Source of the DNA: Neocallimastix lanati (nom. inval.)
Taxonomy: Eukaryota > Neocallimastigomycota > Neocallimastigomycetes > Neocallimastigales > Neocallimastigaceae
NCBI GenBank assembly: GCA_016946835.1
Contig: JACVTC010000083.1
Span: 740,001-804,000, forward strand
Direction of reading: 5' to 3'
Length of the DNA stretch: 64,000 bases
Position numbers and translations under genes: made by a program. The notes beneath the pieces were generated by a model. That model saw nothing but the letters and a program-made list of their open reading frames with translations, had not been told where the DNA came from and ran no database searches. How positions within the stretch are numbered: position 1 is the first letter of the stretch; each line of letters opens with the position of its first letter. Below, piece after piece: positions 40,501 to 50,300 of this stretch.

Positions 40501-43192
40501 CTTCTGTAGTAGCTTCTGTTGTTTCTGGTTTTGGTTTAGCTTCAGCAGCATGAACAACATTAACTTCTAATCCTCTTCCCTTTTGTAAGGCTGCAACAAT
40601 GCCTGGATAAACAATCTTCAAATTAGAACGATCAAATATTCCAAAACGTTCACCTTCACCTTCAAAAATACCATTATCCCACCAGACTTGTGGAACTCCC
40701 ATTGCTGTAACCTTTTCCATATAATATTCAGCCCATTTAGCACGTTCTTCATCATTATCACGATTCATGGCACCATATTCTCCAAGAATCATTGGAATAC
40801 CTTGATCAACAAATCTCTTCTTCATTATTCCTAAATTCCAATCAAGTTCATTCTTGCCTTTTGAATCAAATTTGTCAACTGCTCCTTCTCCATTATTTAA
40901 GGCAAAGTTATATGGTTGATAAGCATGTACTGATGCAATAACTTTATCATCATCTTCTGGGAAAATGTAATTCTTAAAGGCATTTTCATTACAAGCGGCC
41001 GCATATGGTGGAATCATAAGATGACGTTTTGAATTATTACCTCCTGAACTACGAATTGTCTTAAGGAATACCGCATTCATGGCATTAACTGCATCCCATC
41101 CTTCTTGATCACCTCCGTTCCATTCAACTGGTGTATCATTCTTTCTTGGCTCATTTAGTCCTTCGAAAATTAAATGTTCATCATAATCCTTAAATTCTTC
41201 TGCAATTTGTGTCCAAATCTTTTCCAAAATTTCTTTAGCAGTTTCAAGAGTTTCGGAGAACGCATGATTCCAAGTTTCATGATGAATATTCAAGATTACA
41301 AAGGCTCCATTCTTGTAAGCATAATCAACAACTTCATGAACCCTTTTCAACCATTTTTCATTAATCTTATAATCTGGTGCTTCACCAAAGTGTCCAGACC
41401 AAGTAGTTGGAATACGGAAAACATTGAACTGATTATCCATTAATACTTTGAACATATCCTCCGTTGTTTTTGGATTACCCCAGCAAGTTTCGGAAGCAGT
41501 TTGATCCTTTTCATAATCTAAGTTATCAATACATTGAGCATCTAAAGTATTACCTAAGTTCCAACCAAATTTCATCTCTTTAATTAATTCTTTAGAAGAA
41601 ATATCACGAATTCCAGTAGATGGATTGATTGGAACGGTAGTTTCCGTTGATTCAGTAGCTTCTGTTGTAGCTTCTGTAGTAACTTCTGTTGGTTCTGGTT
41701 TTGGCTTAGCTTCAGCAGCATGAACAACATTAACTTCTAATCCTCTTCCCTTTTGTAAGGCTGCAACAATGCCTGGATAAACAATCTTCAAATTAGAACG
41801 ATCAAATATTCCAAAACGCTCACCTTCACCTTCAAAAATACCATTATCCCACCAGACTTGTGGAACTCCCATTGCTGTAACCTTTTCCATATAATATTCA
41901 GCCCATTTAGCACGTTCTTCATCATTATCACGATTCATGGCACCATATTCTCCAAGAATCATTGGAATACCTTGATCAACAAATCTCTTCTTCATTATTC
42001 CTAAATTCCAATCAAGTTCATTCTTGCCTTTTGCATCAAATTTATCAACTGCTCCTTCTCCATTATTTAAGGCAAAGTTATATGGTTGATACGCATGTAC
42101 TGATGCAATAACTTTATCATCATCTTCTGGGAAAATGTAATTCTTAAAGGCATTTTCATTACAAGCGGCTGCATATGGTGGAATCATAAGATGACGTTTT
42201 GAATTATTACCTCCTGAACTACGAATTGTCTTAAGGAATACCGCATTCATGGCATTAACTGCATCCCATCCTTCTTGATCACCTCCGTTCCATTCAACTG
42301 GTGTATCATTCTTTCTTGGCTCATTTAGTCCTTCGAAAATTAAATGTTCATCATAATCCTTAAATTCTTCTGCAATTTGTGTCCAAATCTTTTCCAAAAT
42401 TTCTTTAGCAGTTTCAAGAGTTTCGGAGAACGCATGATTCCAAGTTTCATGATGAATATTCAAGATTACAAAGGCTCCATTCTTGTAAGCATAATCAACA
42501 ACTTCATGAACCCTTTTCAACCATTTTTCATTAATCTTATAATCTGGTGCTTCACCAAAGTGTCCAGACCAAGTAGTTGGAATACGGAAAACATTGAACT
42601 GATTATCCATTAATACTTTGAACATATCCTCCGTTGTTTTTGGATTACCCCAGCAAGTTTCGGAAGCAGTTTGATCCTTTTCATAATCTAAGTTATCAAT
42701 ACATTGAGCATCTAAAGTATTACCTAAGTTCCAACCAAATTTCATCTCTTTAATTAATTCTTTAGAGGGAATATCACGAATTGGTGATGATGTTGTATTT
42801 TCAACTGGCTTATTTGTTTCAGTAGATTCTACAGTTTCAGTTGGTTCAATAGCTGTTTCAGAAGTTTTATTATCAGCTTCAATGATACCACACCATGAAC
42901 CATTTTCAATACCCCATTTACCATCATCATCAATGAAATATACTTCACCATCATTTGATTCACAACATTCATACTTTATATCATTGGCCCAACAACCATT
43001 AGATGATTCTTCTTTTATAATTCCACACCAGTCACCGTTTTCAATAGCCCATTCACCACTACCGTCTTTAAATACAACATCAGCATCACTTGTTGAGCAA
43101 CATCTATAACTTAATTTATTTGCCCAACAATTTTGGGCAACTACATTTGTAATGTAAATGCTTGCAATAGCTAAGGCATTTAATATTTTCAT
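28559..43192 (-). CDS. Cellulosomal GH5 protein with twelve catalytic domains and four dockerins
   Basis: One intronless frame of 4877 residues. Residues 1-19 are a signal peptide. Two fungal dockerin (CBM10-type) domains follow (about 22-58 and 67-103: CW...Y.CC...GKWG.ENG.WCGI), then twelve GH5 catalytic domains at an exact 390-residue period, then two more dockerins (about 4794-4877). Each GH5 unit has the GWNLGNTLDA start, LNIHHE, the acid/base Glu in FEGLNEPR (Glu291 in unit 1) and the nucleophile Glu in ILGEYGA (Glu415). The pattern fits subfamily GH5_4: endo-beta-1,4-glucanases, often active on xyloglucan and mixed-linkage glucan. No catalytic residue is lost in any unit. Units are joined by Thr/Glu-rich linkers. 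Dockerins anchor fungal enzymes to scaffoldins, so it should be secreted and sit in the cellulosome on plant fibre. Copy number depends on correct assembly. Confidence 0.93.
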   Translation of the reverse strand: MKILNALAIASIYITNVVAQNCWANKLSYRCCSTSDADVVFKDGSGEWAIENGDWCGIIKEESSNGCWANDIKYECCESNDGEVYFIDDDGKWGIENGSWCGIIEADNKTSETAIEPTETVESTETNKPVENTTSSPIRDIPSKELIKEMKFGWNLGNTLDAQCIDNLDYEKDQTASETCWGNPKTTEDMFKVLMDNQFNVFRIPTTWSGHFGEAPDYKINEKWLKRVHEVVDYAYKNGAFVILNIHHETWNHAFSETLETAKEILEKIWTQIAEEFKDYDEHLIFEGLNEPRKNDTPVEWNGGDQEGWDAVNAMNAVFLKTIRSSGGNNSKRHLMIPPYAAACNENAFKNYIFPEDDDKVIASVHAYQPYNFALNNGEGAVDKFDAKGKNELDWNLGIMKKRFVDQGIPMILGEYGAMNRDNDEERAKWAEYYMEKVTAMGVPQVWWDNGIFEGEGERFGIFDRSNLKIVYPGIVAALQKGRGLEVNVVHAAEAKPKPEPTEVTTEATTEATESTETTVPINPSTGIRDISSKELIKEMKFGWNLGNTLDAQCIDNLDYEKDQTASETCWGNPKTTEDMFKVLMDNQFNVFRIPTTWSGHFGEAPDYKINEKWLKRVHEVVDYAYKNGAFVILNIHHETWNHAFSETLETAKEILEKIWTQIAEEFKDYDEHLIFEGLNEPRKNDTPVEWNGGDQEGWDAVNAMNAVFLKTIRSSGGNNSKRHLMIPPYAAACNENAFKNYIFPEDDDKVIASVHAYQPYNFALNNGEGAVDKFDSKGKNELDWNLGIMKKRFVDQGIPMILGEYGAMNRDNDEERAKWAEYYMEKVTAMGVPQVWWDNGIFEGEGERFGIFDRSNLKIVYPGIVAALQKGRGLEVNVVHAAEAKPKPETTEATTEVTTEAAESTETTVPINPSTGIRDISSKELIKEMKFGWNLGNTLDAQCIDNLDYEKDQTASETCWGNPKTTEDMFKVLMDNQFNVFRIPTTWSGHFGEAPDYKINEKWLKRVHEVVDYAYKNGAFVILNIHHETWNHAFSETLETAKEILEKIWTQIAEEFKDYDEHLIFEGLNEPRKNDTPVEWNGGDQEGWDAVNAMNAVFLKTIRSSGGNNLKRHLMIPPYAAACNENAFKNYIFPEDDDKVIASVHAYQPYNFALNNGEGAVDKFDAKGKNELDWNLGIMKKRFVDQGIPMILGEYGAMNRDNDEERAKWAEYYMEKVTAMGVPQVWWDNGIFEGEGERFGIFDRSNLKIVYPGIVAALQKGRGLEVNVVHAAEAKPKPETTEATTEVTTEATESTETTVPINPSTGIRDISSKELIKEMKFGWNLGNTLDAQCIDNLDYEKDQTASETCWGNPKTTEDMFKVLMDNQFNVFRIPTTWSGHFGEAPDYKINEKWLKRVHEVVDYAYKNGAFVILNIHHETWNHAFSETLETAKEILEKIWTQIAEEFKDYDEHLIFEGLNEPRKNDTPVEWNGGDQEGWDAVNAMNAVFLKTIRSSGGNNSKRHLMIPPYAAACNENAFKNYIFPEDDDKVIASVHAYQPYNFALNNGEGAVDKFDSKGKNELDWNLGIMKKRFVDQGIPMILGEYGAMNRDNDEERAKWAEYYMEKVTAMGVPQVWWDNGIFEGEGERFGIFDRSNLKIVYPGIVAALQKGRGLEVNVVHAAEAKPKPETTEATTEVTTEAAESTETTVPINPSTGIRDISSKELIKEMKFGWNLGNTLDAQCIDNLDYEKDQTASETCWGNPKTTEDMFKVLMDNQFNVFRIPTTWSGHFGEAPDYKINEKWLKRVHEVVDYAYKNGAFVILNIHHETWNHAFSETLETAKEILEKIWTQIAEEFKDYDEHLIFEGLNEPRKNDTPVEWNGGDQEGWDAVNAMNAVFLKTIRSSGGNNLKRHLMIPPYAAACNENAFKNYIFPEDDDKVIASVHAYQPYNFALNNGEGAVDKFDAKGKNELDWNLGIMKKRFVDQGIPMILGEYGAMNRDNDEERAKWAEYYMEKVTAMGVPQVWWDNGIFEGEGERFGIFDRSNLKIVYPGIVAALQKGRGLEVNVVHAAEAKPKPETTEATTEVTTEATESTETTVPINPSTGIRDISSKELIKEMKFGWNLGNTLDAQCIDNLDYEKDQTASETCWGNPKTTEDMFKVLMDNQFNVFRIPTTWSGHFGEAPDYKINEKWLKRVHEVVDYAYKNGAFVILNIHHETWNHAFSETLETAKEILEKIWTQIAEEFKDYDEHLIFEGLNEPRKNDTPVEWNGGDQEGWDAVNAMNAVFLKTIRSSGGNNSKRHLMIPPYAAACNENAFKNYIFPEDDDKVIASVHAYQPYNFALNNGEGAVDKFDSKGKNELDWNLGIMKKRFVDQGIPMILGEYGAMNRDNDEERAKWAEYYMEKVTAMGVPQVWWDNGIFEGEGERFGIFDRSNLKIVYPGIVAALQKGRGLEVNVVHAAEAKPKPETTEATTEVTTEAAESTETTVPINPSTGIRDISSKELIKEMKFGWNLGNTLDAQCIDNLDYEKDQTASETCWGNPKTTEDMFKVLMDNQFNVFRIPTTWSGHFGEAPDYKINEKWLKRVHEVVDYAYKNGAFVILNIHHETWNHAFSETLETAKEILEKIWTQIAEEFKDYDEHLIFEGLNEPRKNDTPVEWNGGDQEGWDAVNAMNAVFLKTIRSSGGNNSKRHLMIPPYAAACNENAFKNYIFPEDDDKVIASVHAYQPYNFALNNGEGAVDKFDSKGKNELDWNLGIMKKRFVDQGIPMILGEYGAMNRDNDEERAKWAEYYMEKVTAMGVPQVWWDNGIFEGEGERFGIFDRSNLKIVYPGIVAALQKGRGLEVNVVHAAEAKPKPETTEATTEVTTEAAESTETTVPINPSTGIRDISSKELIKEMKFGWNLGNTLDAQCIDNLDYEKDQTASETCWGNPKTTEDMFKVLMDNQFNVFRIPTTWSGHFGEAPDYKINEKWLKRVHEVVDYAYKNGAFVILNIHHETWNHAFSETLETAKEILEKIWTQIAEEFKDYDEHLIFEGLNEPRKNDTPVEWNGGDQEGWDAVNAMNAVFLKTIRSSGGNNLKRHLMIPPYAAACNENAFKNYIFPEDDDKVIASVHAYQPYNFALNNGEGAVDKFDAKGKNELDWNLGIMKKRFVDQGIPMILGEYGAMNRDNDEERAKWAEYYMEKVTAMGVPQVWWDNGIFEGEGERFGIFDRSNLKIVYPGIVAALQKGRGLEVNVVHAAEAKPKPETTEATTEVTTEATESTETTVPINPSTGIRDISSKELIKEMKFGWNLGNTLDAQCIDNLDYEKDQTASETCWGNPKTTEDMFKVLMDNQFNVFRIPTTWSGHFGEAPDYKINEKWLKRVHEVVDYAYKNGAFVILNIHHETWNHAFSETLETAKEILEKIWTQIAEEFKDYDEHLIFEGLNEPRKNDTPVEWNGGDQEGWDAVNAMNAVFLKTIRSSGGNNSKRHLMIPPYAAACNENAFKNYIFPEDDDKVIASVHAYQPYNFALNNGEGAVDKFDSKGKNELDWNLGIMKKRFVDQGIPMILGEYGAMNRDNDEERAKWAEYYMEKVTAMGVPQVWWDNGIFEGEGERFGIFDRSNLKIVYPGIVAALQKGRGLEVNVVHAAEAKPKPETTEATTEVTTEAAESTETTVPINPSTGIRDISSKELIKEMKFGWNLGNTLDAQCIDNLDYEKDQTASETCWGNPKTTEDMFKVLMDNQFNVFRIPTTWSGHFGEAPDYKINEKWLKRVHEVVDYAYKNGAFVILNIHHETWNHAFSETLETAKEILEKIWTQIAEEFKDYDEHLIFEGLNEPRKNDTPVEWNGGDQEGWDAVNAMNAVFLKTIRSSGGNNLKRHLMIPPYAAACNENAFKNYIFPEDDDKVIASVHAYQPYNFALNNGEGAVDKFDAKGKNELDWNLGIMKKRFVDQGIPMILGEYGAMNRDNDEERAKWAEYYMEKVTAMGVPQVWWDNGIFEGEGERFGIFDRSNLKIVYPGIVAALQKGRGLEVNVVHAAEAKPKPETTEATTEVTTEATESTETTVPINPSTGIRDISSKELIKEMKFGWNLGNTLDAQCIDNLDYEKDQTASETCWGNPKTTEDMFKVLMDNQFNVFRIPTTWSGHFGEAPDYKINEKWLKRVHEVVDYAYKNGAFVILNIHHETWNHAFSETLETAKEILEKIWTQIAEEFKDYDEHLIFEGLNEPRKNDTPVEWNGGDQEGWDAVNAMNAVFLKTIRSSGGNNSKRHLMIPPYAAACNENAFKNYIFPEDDDKVIASVHAYQPYNFALNNGEGAVDKFDAKGKNELDWNLGIMKKRFVDQGIPMILGEYGAMNRDNDEERAKWAEYYMEKVTAMGVPQVWWDNGIFEGEGERFGIFDRSNLKIVYPGIVAALQKGRGLEVNVVHAAEAKPKPEPTEVTTEATTEATESTETTVPINPSTGIRDISSKELIKEMKFGWNLGNTLDAQCIDNLDYEKDQTASETCWGNPKTTEDMFKVLMDNQFNVFRIPTTWSGHFGEAPDYKINEKWLKRVHEVVDYAYKNGAFVILNIHHETWNHAFSETLETAKEILEKIWTQIAEEFKDYDEHLIFEGLNEPRKNDTPVEWNGGDQEGWDAVNAMNAVFLKTIRSSGGNNSKRHLMIPPYAAACNENAFKNYIFPEDDDKVIASVHAYQPYNFALNNGEGAVDKFDAKGKNELDWNLGIMKKRFVDQGIPMILGEYGAMNRDNDEERAKWAEYYMEKVTAMGVPQVWWDNGIFEGEGERFGIFDRSNLKIVYPGIVAALQKGRGLEVNVVHAAETKPKEEKPKECWSKKYGYECCSSENTRVVVTDETGKWGVENGQWCGVLDYTEACWSLPFGYKCCTHCKVLTKDENGKWGEEKGEWCGIIEEKC
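28848..42780 (-). repeat. Twelve 1170-bp tandem GH5 units
   Basis: Nearly identical DNA repeats with an exact 1170-base step, visible for instance in the GCGGCCGC octamer at 29295, 30465, 31635, 32805, 33975, 35145, 36315, 37485, 38655, 39825 and 40995; the outermost unit has GCGGCTGC at 42165. Variable sites sort the units into two alternating types: GGNNS with FDSKG, and GGNNL with FDAKG. Near-identity including silent sites indicates recent expansion or ongoing homogenisation by unequal exchange or conversion. The C-terminal unit (28848-29925) ends in a divergent AAETKPKEEKP linker. Confidence 0.97.
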
Positions 43193-44872
43193 TATTATTA
43201 TTATTATTTGGAATTATATATATTACCCTATATGCTTTTTATTTATTAAAAATATAATATAAATTTAAAAATATAAATACTATTTATTTGAAATTTCAAC
43301 ATTAATTTTTTATATTCTTTTATATATATCCAGATATATAAAAATTTAATTATATCTTTAAAATTTAATTTTAAACAAAAAAAAATTATATACAAACTTT
43401 TATTTATAATAAAAATAAAAATAAATAATAATTTTAAATTAATATTGAATAATGCATTCTTAAAATTAAGGAAAAACAAGATGTATTTATATTGAAAGTC
43501 AACAAATTATTTTTTTTTTTTTTTAATATAAATATTAGATATTTTAATTTTCTTTTTATATTAAATATATTACTGTAGTACAGTTTTTATTATAACGGTC
43601 AAATTGTTTTTCCACAAATTCCACAAATAACAAAATTATAATATTATAAATGATTATAATGATTATAAATAAATTATTTTAATTTTAAATATAAGAAAAT
43701 TTTCAATATTTAACTTAATGATATATTAAATATATTATAAAAAAATCCTGAATATTAATAAAATTAATATTTAAGGTTTCTAATTTGTACTATTCTTAGT
43801 TGTTGTTTTTTTTTATATATGGAACCAAAAGATAAAAATATCTTTTTATAAATATAAATAAACTTAATCTTTTTTTTTTTATTTTTTTTTTTTTTTTTTT
43901 TTTGAAAAAATATATTAAAGAATTTTTAAAAATAATATTAATTATAAAATTTTAAATTTAAATTTAAAAAATAATATATGAAATTATTTTTCGTAATTAA
44001 AAACAATATATTATTTATATATTAAAAATCTCATTGATTTTTATAAATTATTATTTTAATATTAATACAACTTTATTTAATAATAATGTATTTTTATAGT
44101 TTTTTAAATATTTTTTTTTAAAATTTCATTTTTTAAATATATTTTTATATAACATTAAATTATAAATATTAATTAATATAAATTAATATAACAATATTAT
44201 AATAAATATAATTTAATATATAAAAAATAGTTGTATAATAAAATAACTAAATATTAAATATGGTATTTCCATAAAAATTGTAAAGTCTTTGTAGTCAATA
44301 TAACTTAACAATACATAAAAGGGTAAAATGCATAACTAATAAGATTTTATTCTGTACTATTTATTTTCTTATATTTTATTATCTCTACAATTATTTTATT
44401 ATATATTACTATGAATTAAATAAGCAATTTTAAAGTTTACAAACTATAAAAATAAATTTGTGGTAAAAAAAAAAAATAAAAATAAAAATTCTTACTAGAT
44501 ATACATTTTATTATTTTGTCCCAATTTACTATTATATATAAAGATATTGTTATTTATAAAAATTAAATAATACCATCATGTTTTATAAATTAATTTGATA
44601 AAAAAAATATATTAATAATTTCTTACCTTTTAAAATTAAATAATATAATAAATAATTAAGAAAATATAAATAATTAATTTAATATTAATTTGACTTTACT
44701 GAATAATAAATTAATTATATTTAAGATATCATTTATATTGTTATTATTAATAAAAAGACTTTGATTATAATTTATTGAAATTGTTGAATGGTTATATAAT
44801 ATTATATAGTAGTAAAATTATCCATATATATTAAAAATAATTTTATTTAATTATATTAAAAATGAAAATTAT

Positions 44873-44875
44873 CAT

Positions 44876-44907
<32 letters not shown>

Positions 44908-45033
44908 ATTATTATTAATTATTATTATTAATTATTATTATTATTATTATATTATTATAACTATTATTATTATATTATTATTATTATTATTATCATTACT
45001 ATTATTATTATTATAATAATTATTATTATTAAA

Positions 45034-45084
<51 letters not shown>

Positions 45085-45102
45085 ATAATTATTATTATTA
45101 AA

Positions 45103-45162
<60 letters not shown>

Positions 45163-45168
45163 GTTATT
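44873..45168 (+). repeat. (ATT)n microsatellite
   Basis: Interrupted ATT triplet array; a segment of about 67 bases containing TATAATAATTATTATTATTA followed by AAAATTATT is itself present twice (45010-45040 and 45080-45105). Confidence 0.9.
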
Positions 45169-45403
45169 ATAAATAAAATGCTTTTATGTTAAATAAATGA
45201 ATTAAAATTGTAATTATTCTAACTTTAATTCATTGTAATATTATTTAATTTTCAATTTTATTTTGTAACATTGAAATAATAAAGACATTATAACATATTT
45301 TAGTACAATTTAAGCAAATTATTGTTAGATATGATTAGGAATACTTATTTAAAAGAGTAATATCGAAAGTTTTTTTTTTAAAAAAGAGTAATATCCAAAG
45401 TTG

Positions 45404-45434
<31 letters not shown>

Positions 45435-45582
45435 AGAATAATATCCAAAAGGGGTTGTTTTTTTTTTAGACTTTGCATATATCTACATATATATATGGCC
45501 CTTTTATTATCATATATATATATATATGTATAAATAATTAAAATTAATAACTAAATAAATTCATTTAATAGTAGTAATAATA

Positions 45583-45946
<364 letters not shown>

Positions 45947-46579
45947 ATTCTTAAATAATTAAAAGATTTTACAATATAAATTTATTATTAATTCTCAATA
46001 ATAACAATATCGGAAAACTATTAAATTTTAAAAAAATGAAATGCGTTAATTATAATCTATATAACTATAATGATATTTTAAAAATTCAATAATAAAAAAA
46101 AAAAAGCACATTATCTATAATCAATAATAGCTAATAGTTATTATATATATGAATAATTTATTATTTTTATTAAATGAAATAAAATATTTACTTTGCATAT
46201 ATAAATTTTAATTCTAAATACTAATTGTTATTTCATAAAAAAATATACAATGAATTTACAATAAAAAAAAATAAAAATGAAATAAAAATTAAAAATATAT
46301 AAAAATAATACTAACTACTATATAATAATTTCTTATTTATTTAGATTGTGAAATAATAATTAAATTATAGCTAATAAATATTAATAAATTTATTTAGATA
46401 AAAATTTTTTATTAATTCTTTTTTTTTTTTTTGAAGTTCTAATTATTTTAATTATTGTAAAGATAGATTTTTTTTTTTTTTATTGATAAAGTTGAATTAA
46501 TTTTTGATAATGGTATATATATAATTTTTTAAAAATCATTTATGTTTACACATATTTCAACATTTATTCTTCATTTCTA

Positions 46580-47297
46580 TTATGCGAATGCATCTAAATT
46601 CATGTTATCTTCCAAACTGTCAAAATCAACATTTGCTTCATATAATGGGTTTTCATTTTGACCAGCATTACCTTCATATAATGGATTTTCCATACCAACG
46701 TTATCTTCAAATACATTAGCAGCTAAGTGACTACCTGCGGCTCTAGCAGAAGACTTAAAGAAAATAGCACCTGCGGCTGCTACAGCAGCTGCACCAAGAG
46801 TAGCACCAAGAACGAATGGAATAGCTTTTCTTGTATTGGCTGGCGGTGGTGTTTCCGTTGGAGTTGCTTCAGTTTCTGTTTCAGTCTCTGTTTCAGTCTC
46901 TGTTTCAGTAGTGAAAGTAATTTCAGTAAATTCATCGGTTTCATCTTCATTTTCATATTCAGTAGAAATATTATTTTTAGTTGAAGTAGAGGTTTCTTCT
47001 GGTATAGTAGTAGTTGATGTTGTTATCTCTTCCACAGTTGTTATACTACTCGAACTCTCTTCAATAGTACTTGATTTTTCATTCTCTGAACTTCCAGTCA
47101 TTTCAGCAGTAGTTTCTGAAGTAGTTGTAGTAGTAGTTTTCATGGTTGTACTGGTAGTAGTAGTAGTGGTAGATGACTCAGGAGTAGTAGTAGTACTTTC
47201 AGTTGTAGATGTAGAAGTGATTGTAGAGGTTGTAGTGGTTGTAGTAGTGGTTGTTGTTTTTGGAGTAGTTGTTGTTGTAGACTCTGGAGTAGTTGTT

Positions 47298-47332
<35 letters not shown>

Positions 47333-50300
47333 TGTTGTTGTTGTTGTAGTAATATTTGTTTCAGTTTCAGTAATAAGGCTTTCATTAGTGGAGGTTTCAA
47401 TAATAGATAAAGTGGAAGTTTCCGTTTCAATAGTAGTAGTTTCTTCAATTGGAACTGGAATAACTTTACATTTTTTCACAGTTCTAATAACTGTTTTATA
47501 GAATAATTCAACCATTTTTTCACTTTTACCAGTTTTGAAATCTTTCATATTAAAGGCACGGCAGAAACCTTCTTTAGCTAAAATTTGACCTTGTAAACTC
47601 TTTTCTTGATTCTTTTCAACTAAATTTTTATAGATTTCTTCTCTTTCAAAAGTTTCATTTTTTATACTATCTAATTTTGGATTACCATATTGAGCAGTAA
47701 TAGTAGATGAATCATCATTTTCAGAGAAGCCTTTCATAATCCAGTATGGATTCGCATCATTGAACTGAGAGTTAGAAACATCAGTACCTTGTGAACCAGC
47801 TAAGTTGTCATTCAATAACATGAAAAGTTGAATATTATCCTTAATAATTAATTCGGCTGTGTCATCAACTTCTTTTTGGTAAGATGGACTTAAAACAAGT
47901 GGTGAGGCATTACGGTAAAATGTATATACGTTATTAACACTAGTTAAAACAGCTGGACTGAAAGAAGGTTCAAAGAAAATATCTGATGAATATTCTGGCA
48001 TATAGAAATTATTTAAATAATATGGGAATCCCATAAATTTTTCAACATCAGTCTCGCTAAGAATTTTACCATCGAATGTTTCAACATCAATCATGTTTTT
48101 AATATTTTCAATTTGTAATTTATTTCTATTATCTTCATAGATTGGAAGATCAGAATCTTCATCAGTAACAAAAATAATAGTTTTAGAACTACCTTCTCTC
48201 CATTCTAACTCTTTAGTGTTTTCAAAGTTTTCTTCTCCATATTCACTATGAATCTTGTTAATAAACTTATCAGATTTATTAAGGAACATTCTAATGGCTT
48301 CTAAACCAGCTTCTTGACCAGATTCATCACATCTCAGTTTGGAAAAAGCTTTTTCAATTTCATCAATATCTTTAGTAAAAGCACTATAAATACGTGGTTT
48401 ACCACCAAAACCAATAACAGCAATTGTGGCATTCGCGTTAACCCTTTCTAATTCTTCAATGAAATTCTTCAATTTCTTTCGCATTGGATCAATGTATTTG
48501 CACATTGAAGAACTTTCATCAATAATAAATACAATGTCGGAATTGATTTCTTTACTTTCAATTTCTTTGTCATTACAAACAGTGATGTTTCTATATGGAC
48601 CTGTTGGCCATTCAATTTCTAAAGTTGATATACTTGTACTAATTTCTTCAGTTGTAGTAGATGTCGTTTCTTCAGTTGTAATAGAAGTTAAAGTTGTTTC
48701 ATCAATAGTAGTGGAAGTTGTATCTTCAGCAGAAGTAATAGAAGTTAAAGTTGTTTCATCAGTAGTAGTGGAAGTTGTATCTTCAGCAGAAGTAATAGAA
48801 GTTAAAGTTGTTTCATCAGTAGTAGAGGAAGTTGTATCTTCAGCAGAAGTAATAGAAGTTAAAGTTGTTTCATCAGTAGTAGTGGAAGTTGTATCTTCAG
48901 CGGAAGTAATAGAAGTTCTGTCTTCAGCAATGCTAGATGTTGTATCTTCATTAATAGTAGAAGTTGTATCTTCAGTAAGAGTAGAAGTTGTTTCTTCAGT
49001 AGTAATGCTAGTTTCGGTTTCGGTAATAAGGCTTTCATTAGTGGAGGTTTCAATAATAGATAAAGTGGAAGTTTCCGTTTCAATTGTAGTAGTTTCTTCA
49101 ATTGGAACTGGAATAACTTTACATTTTTTCACAGTTCTAATAACTGTTTTATAGAATAATTCAATCATTTTTTCACTTTTACCAGTTTTGAAATCTTTCA
49201 TATTAAAGGCACGGCAGAAACCTTCTTTAGCTAAAATTTGACCTTGTAAACTCTTTTCTTGATTCTTTTCAACTAAATTTTTATAGATTTCTTCTCTTTC
49301 AAAAGTTTCATTTTTTATACTATCTAATTTTGGATTACCATATTGAGCAGTAATAGTAGATGAATCATCATCTTCAGAGAAGCCTTTCATAATCCAGTAT
49401 GGATTCGCATCATTGAACTGAGAGTTAGAAACATCGGTACCTTGCGAACCAGCTAAGTTGTCATTTAATAACATGAAAAGTTGAATATTATCCTTAATAA
49501 TTAATTCGGCTGTGTCATCAACTTCTTTTTGGTAAGATGGACTTAAAACAAGTGGAGAGGCATTACGGTAAAATGTATATGCATTATTAATATTAATTAA
49601 AACAGCGGGACTGAAAGAAGGTTCAAAGAAAATATCTGATGAATATTCTGGCATATAGAAATTATTTAAATAATATGGGAATCCCATAAATTTTTCAACA
49701 TCAGTCTCACTAAGAATTTTACCATCGAATGTTTCAACATCAATCATGTTTTTAATATTTTCAATTTGTAATTTATTTCTATTATCTTCATAGATTGGAA
49801 GATCAGAATCTTCATCAGTAACAAAAATAATAGTTTTAGAACTACCTTCTCTCCATTCTAACTCTTTAGTGTTTTCAAAGTTTTCTTCTCCATATTCACT
49901 ATGAATCTTGTTAATAAACTTATCAGATTTATTAAGGAACATTCTAATGGCTTCTAAACCAGCTTCTTGACCAGATTCATCACATCTCAGTTTGGAAAAA
50001 GCTTTTTCAATTTCATCAATATCTTTAGTAAAAGCACTATAAATACGTGGTTTACCACCAAAACCAATAACAGCAATTGTGGCATTCGCGTTAACCCTTT
50101 CTAATTCTTCAATGAAATTCTTCAATTTCTTTCGCATTGGATCAATGTATTTGCACATTGAAGAACTTTCATCAATAATAAATACAATGTCGGAATTGAT
50201 TTCTTTACTTTCAATTTCTTTGTCATTACAAACAGTGATGTTTCTATATGGACCTGTTGGCCATTCAATTTCTAAAGTTGATATACTTGTACTAATTTCT

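Noticed and set aside
29474-42613. Twelve conserved 89-residue antisense frames (MFIIILKFFCN...)
   Set aside because: They recur only because the GH5 DNA on the other strand is repeated; their conservation is explained by the sense coding sequence.
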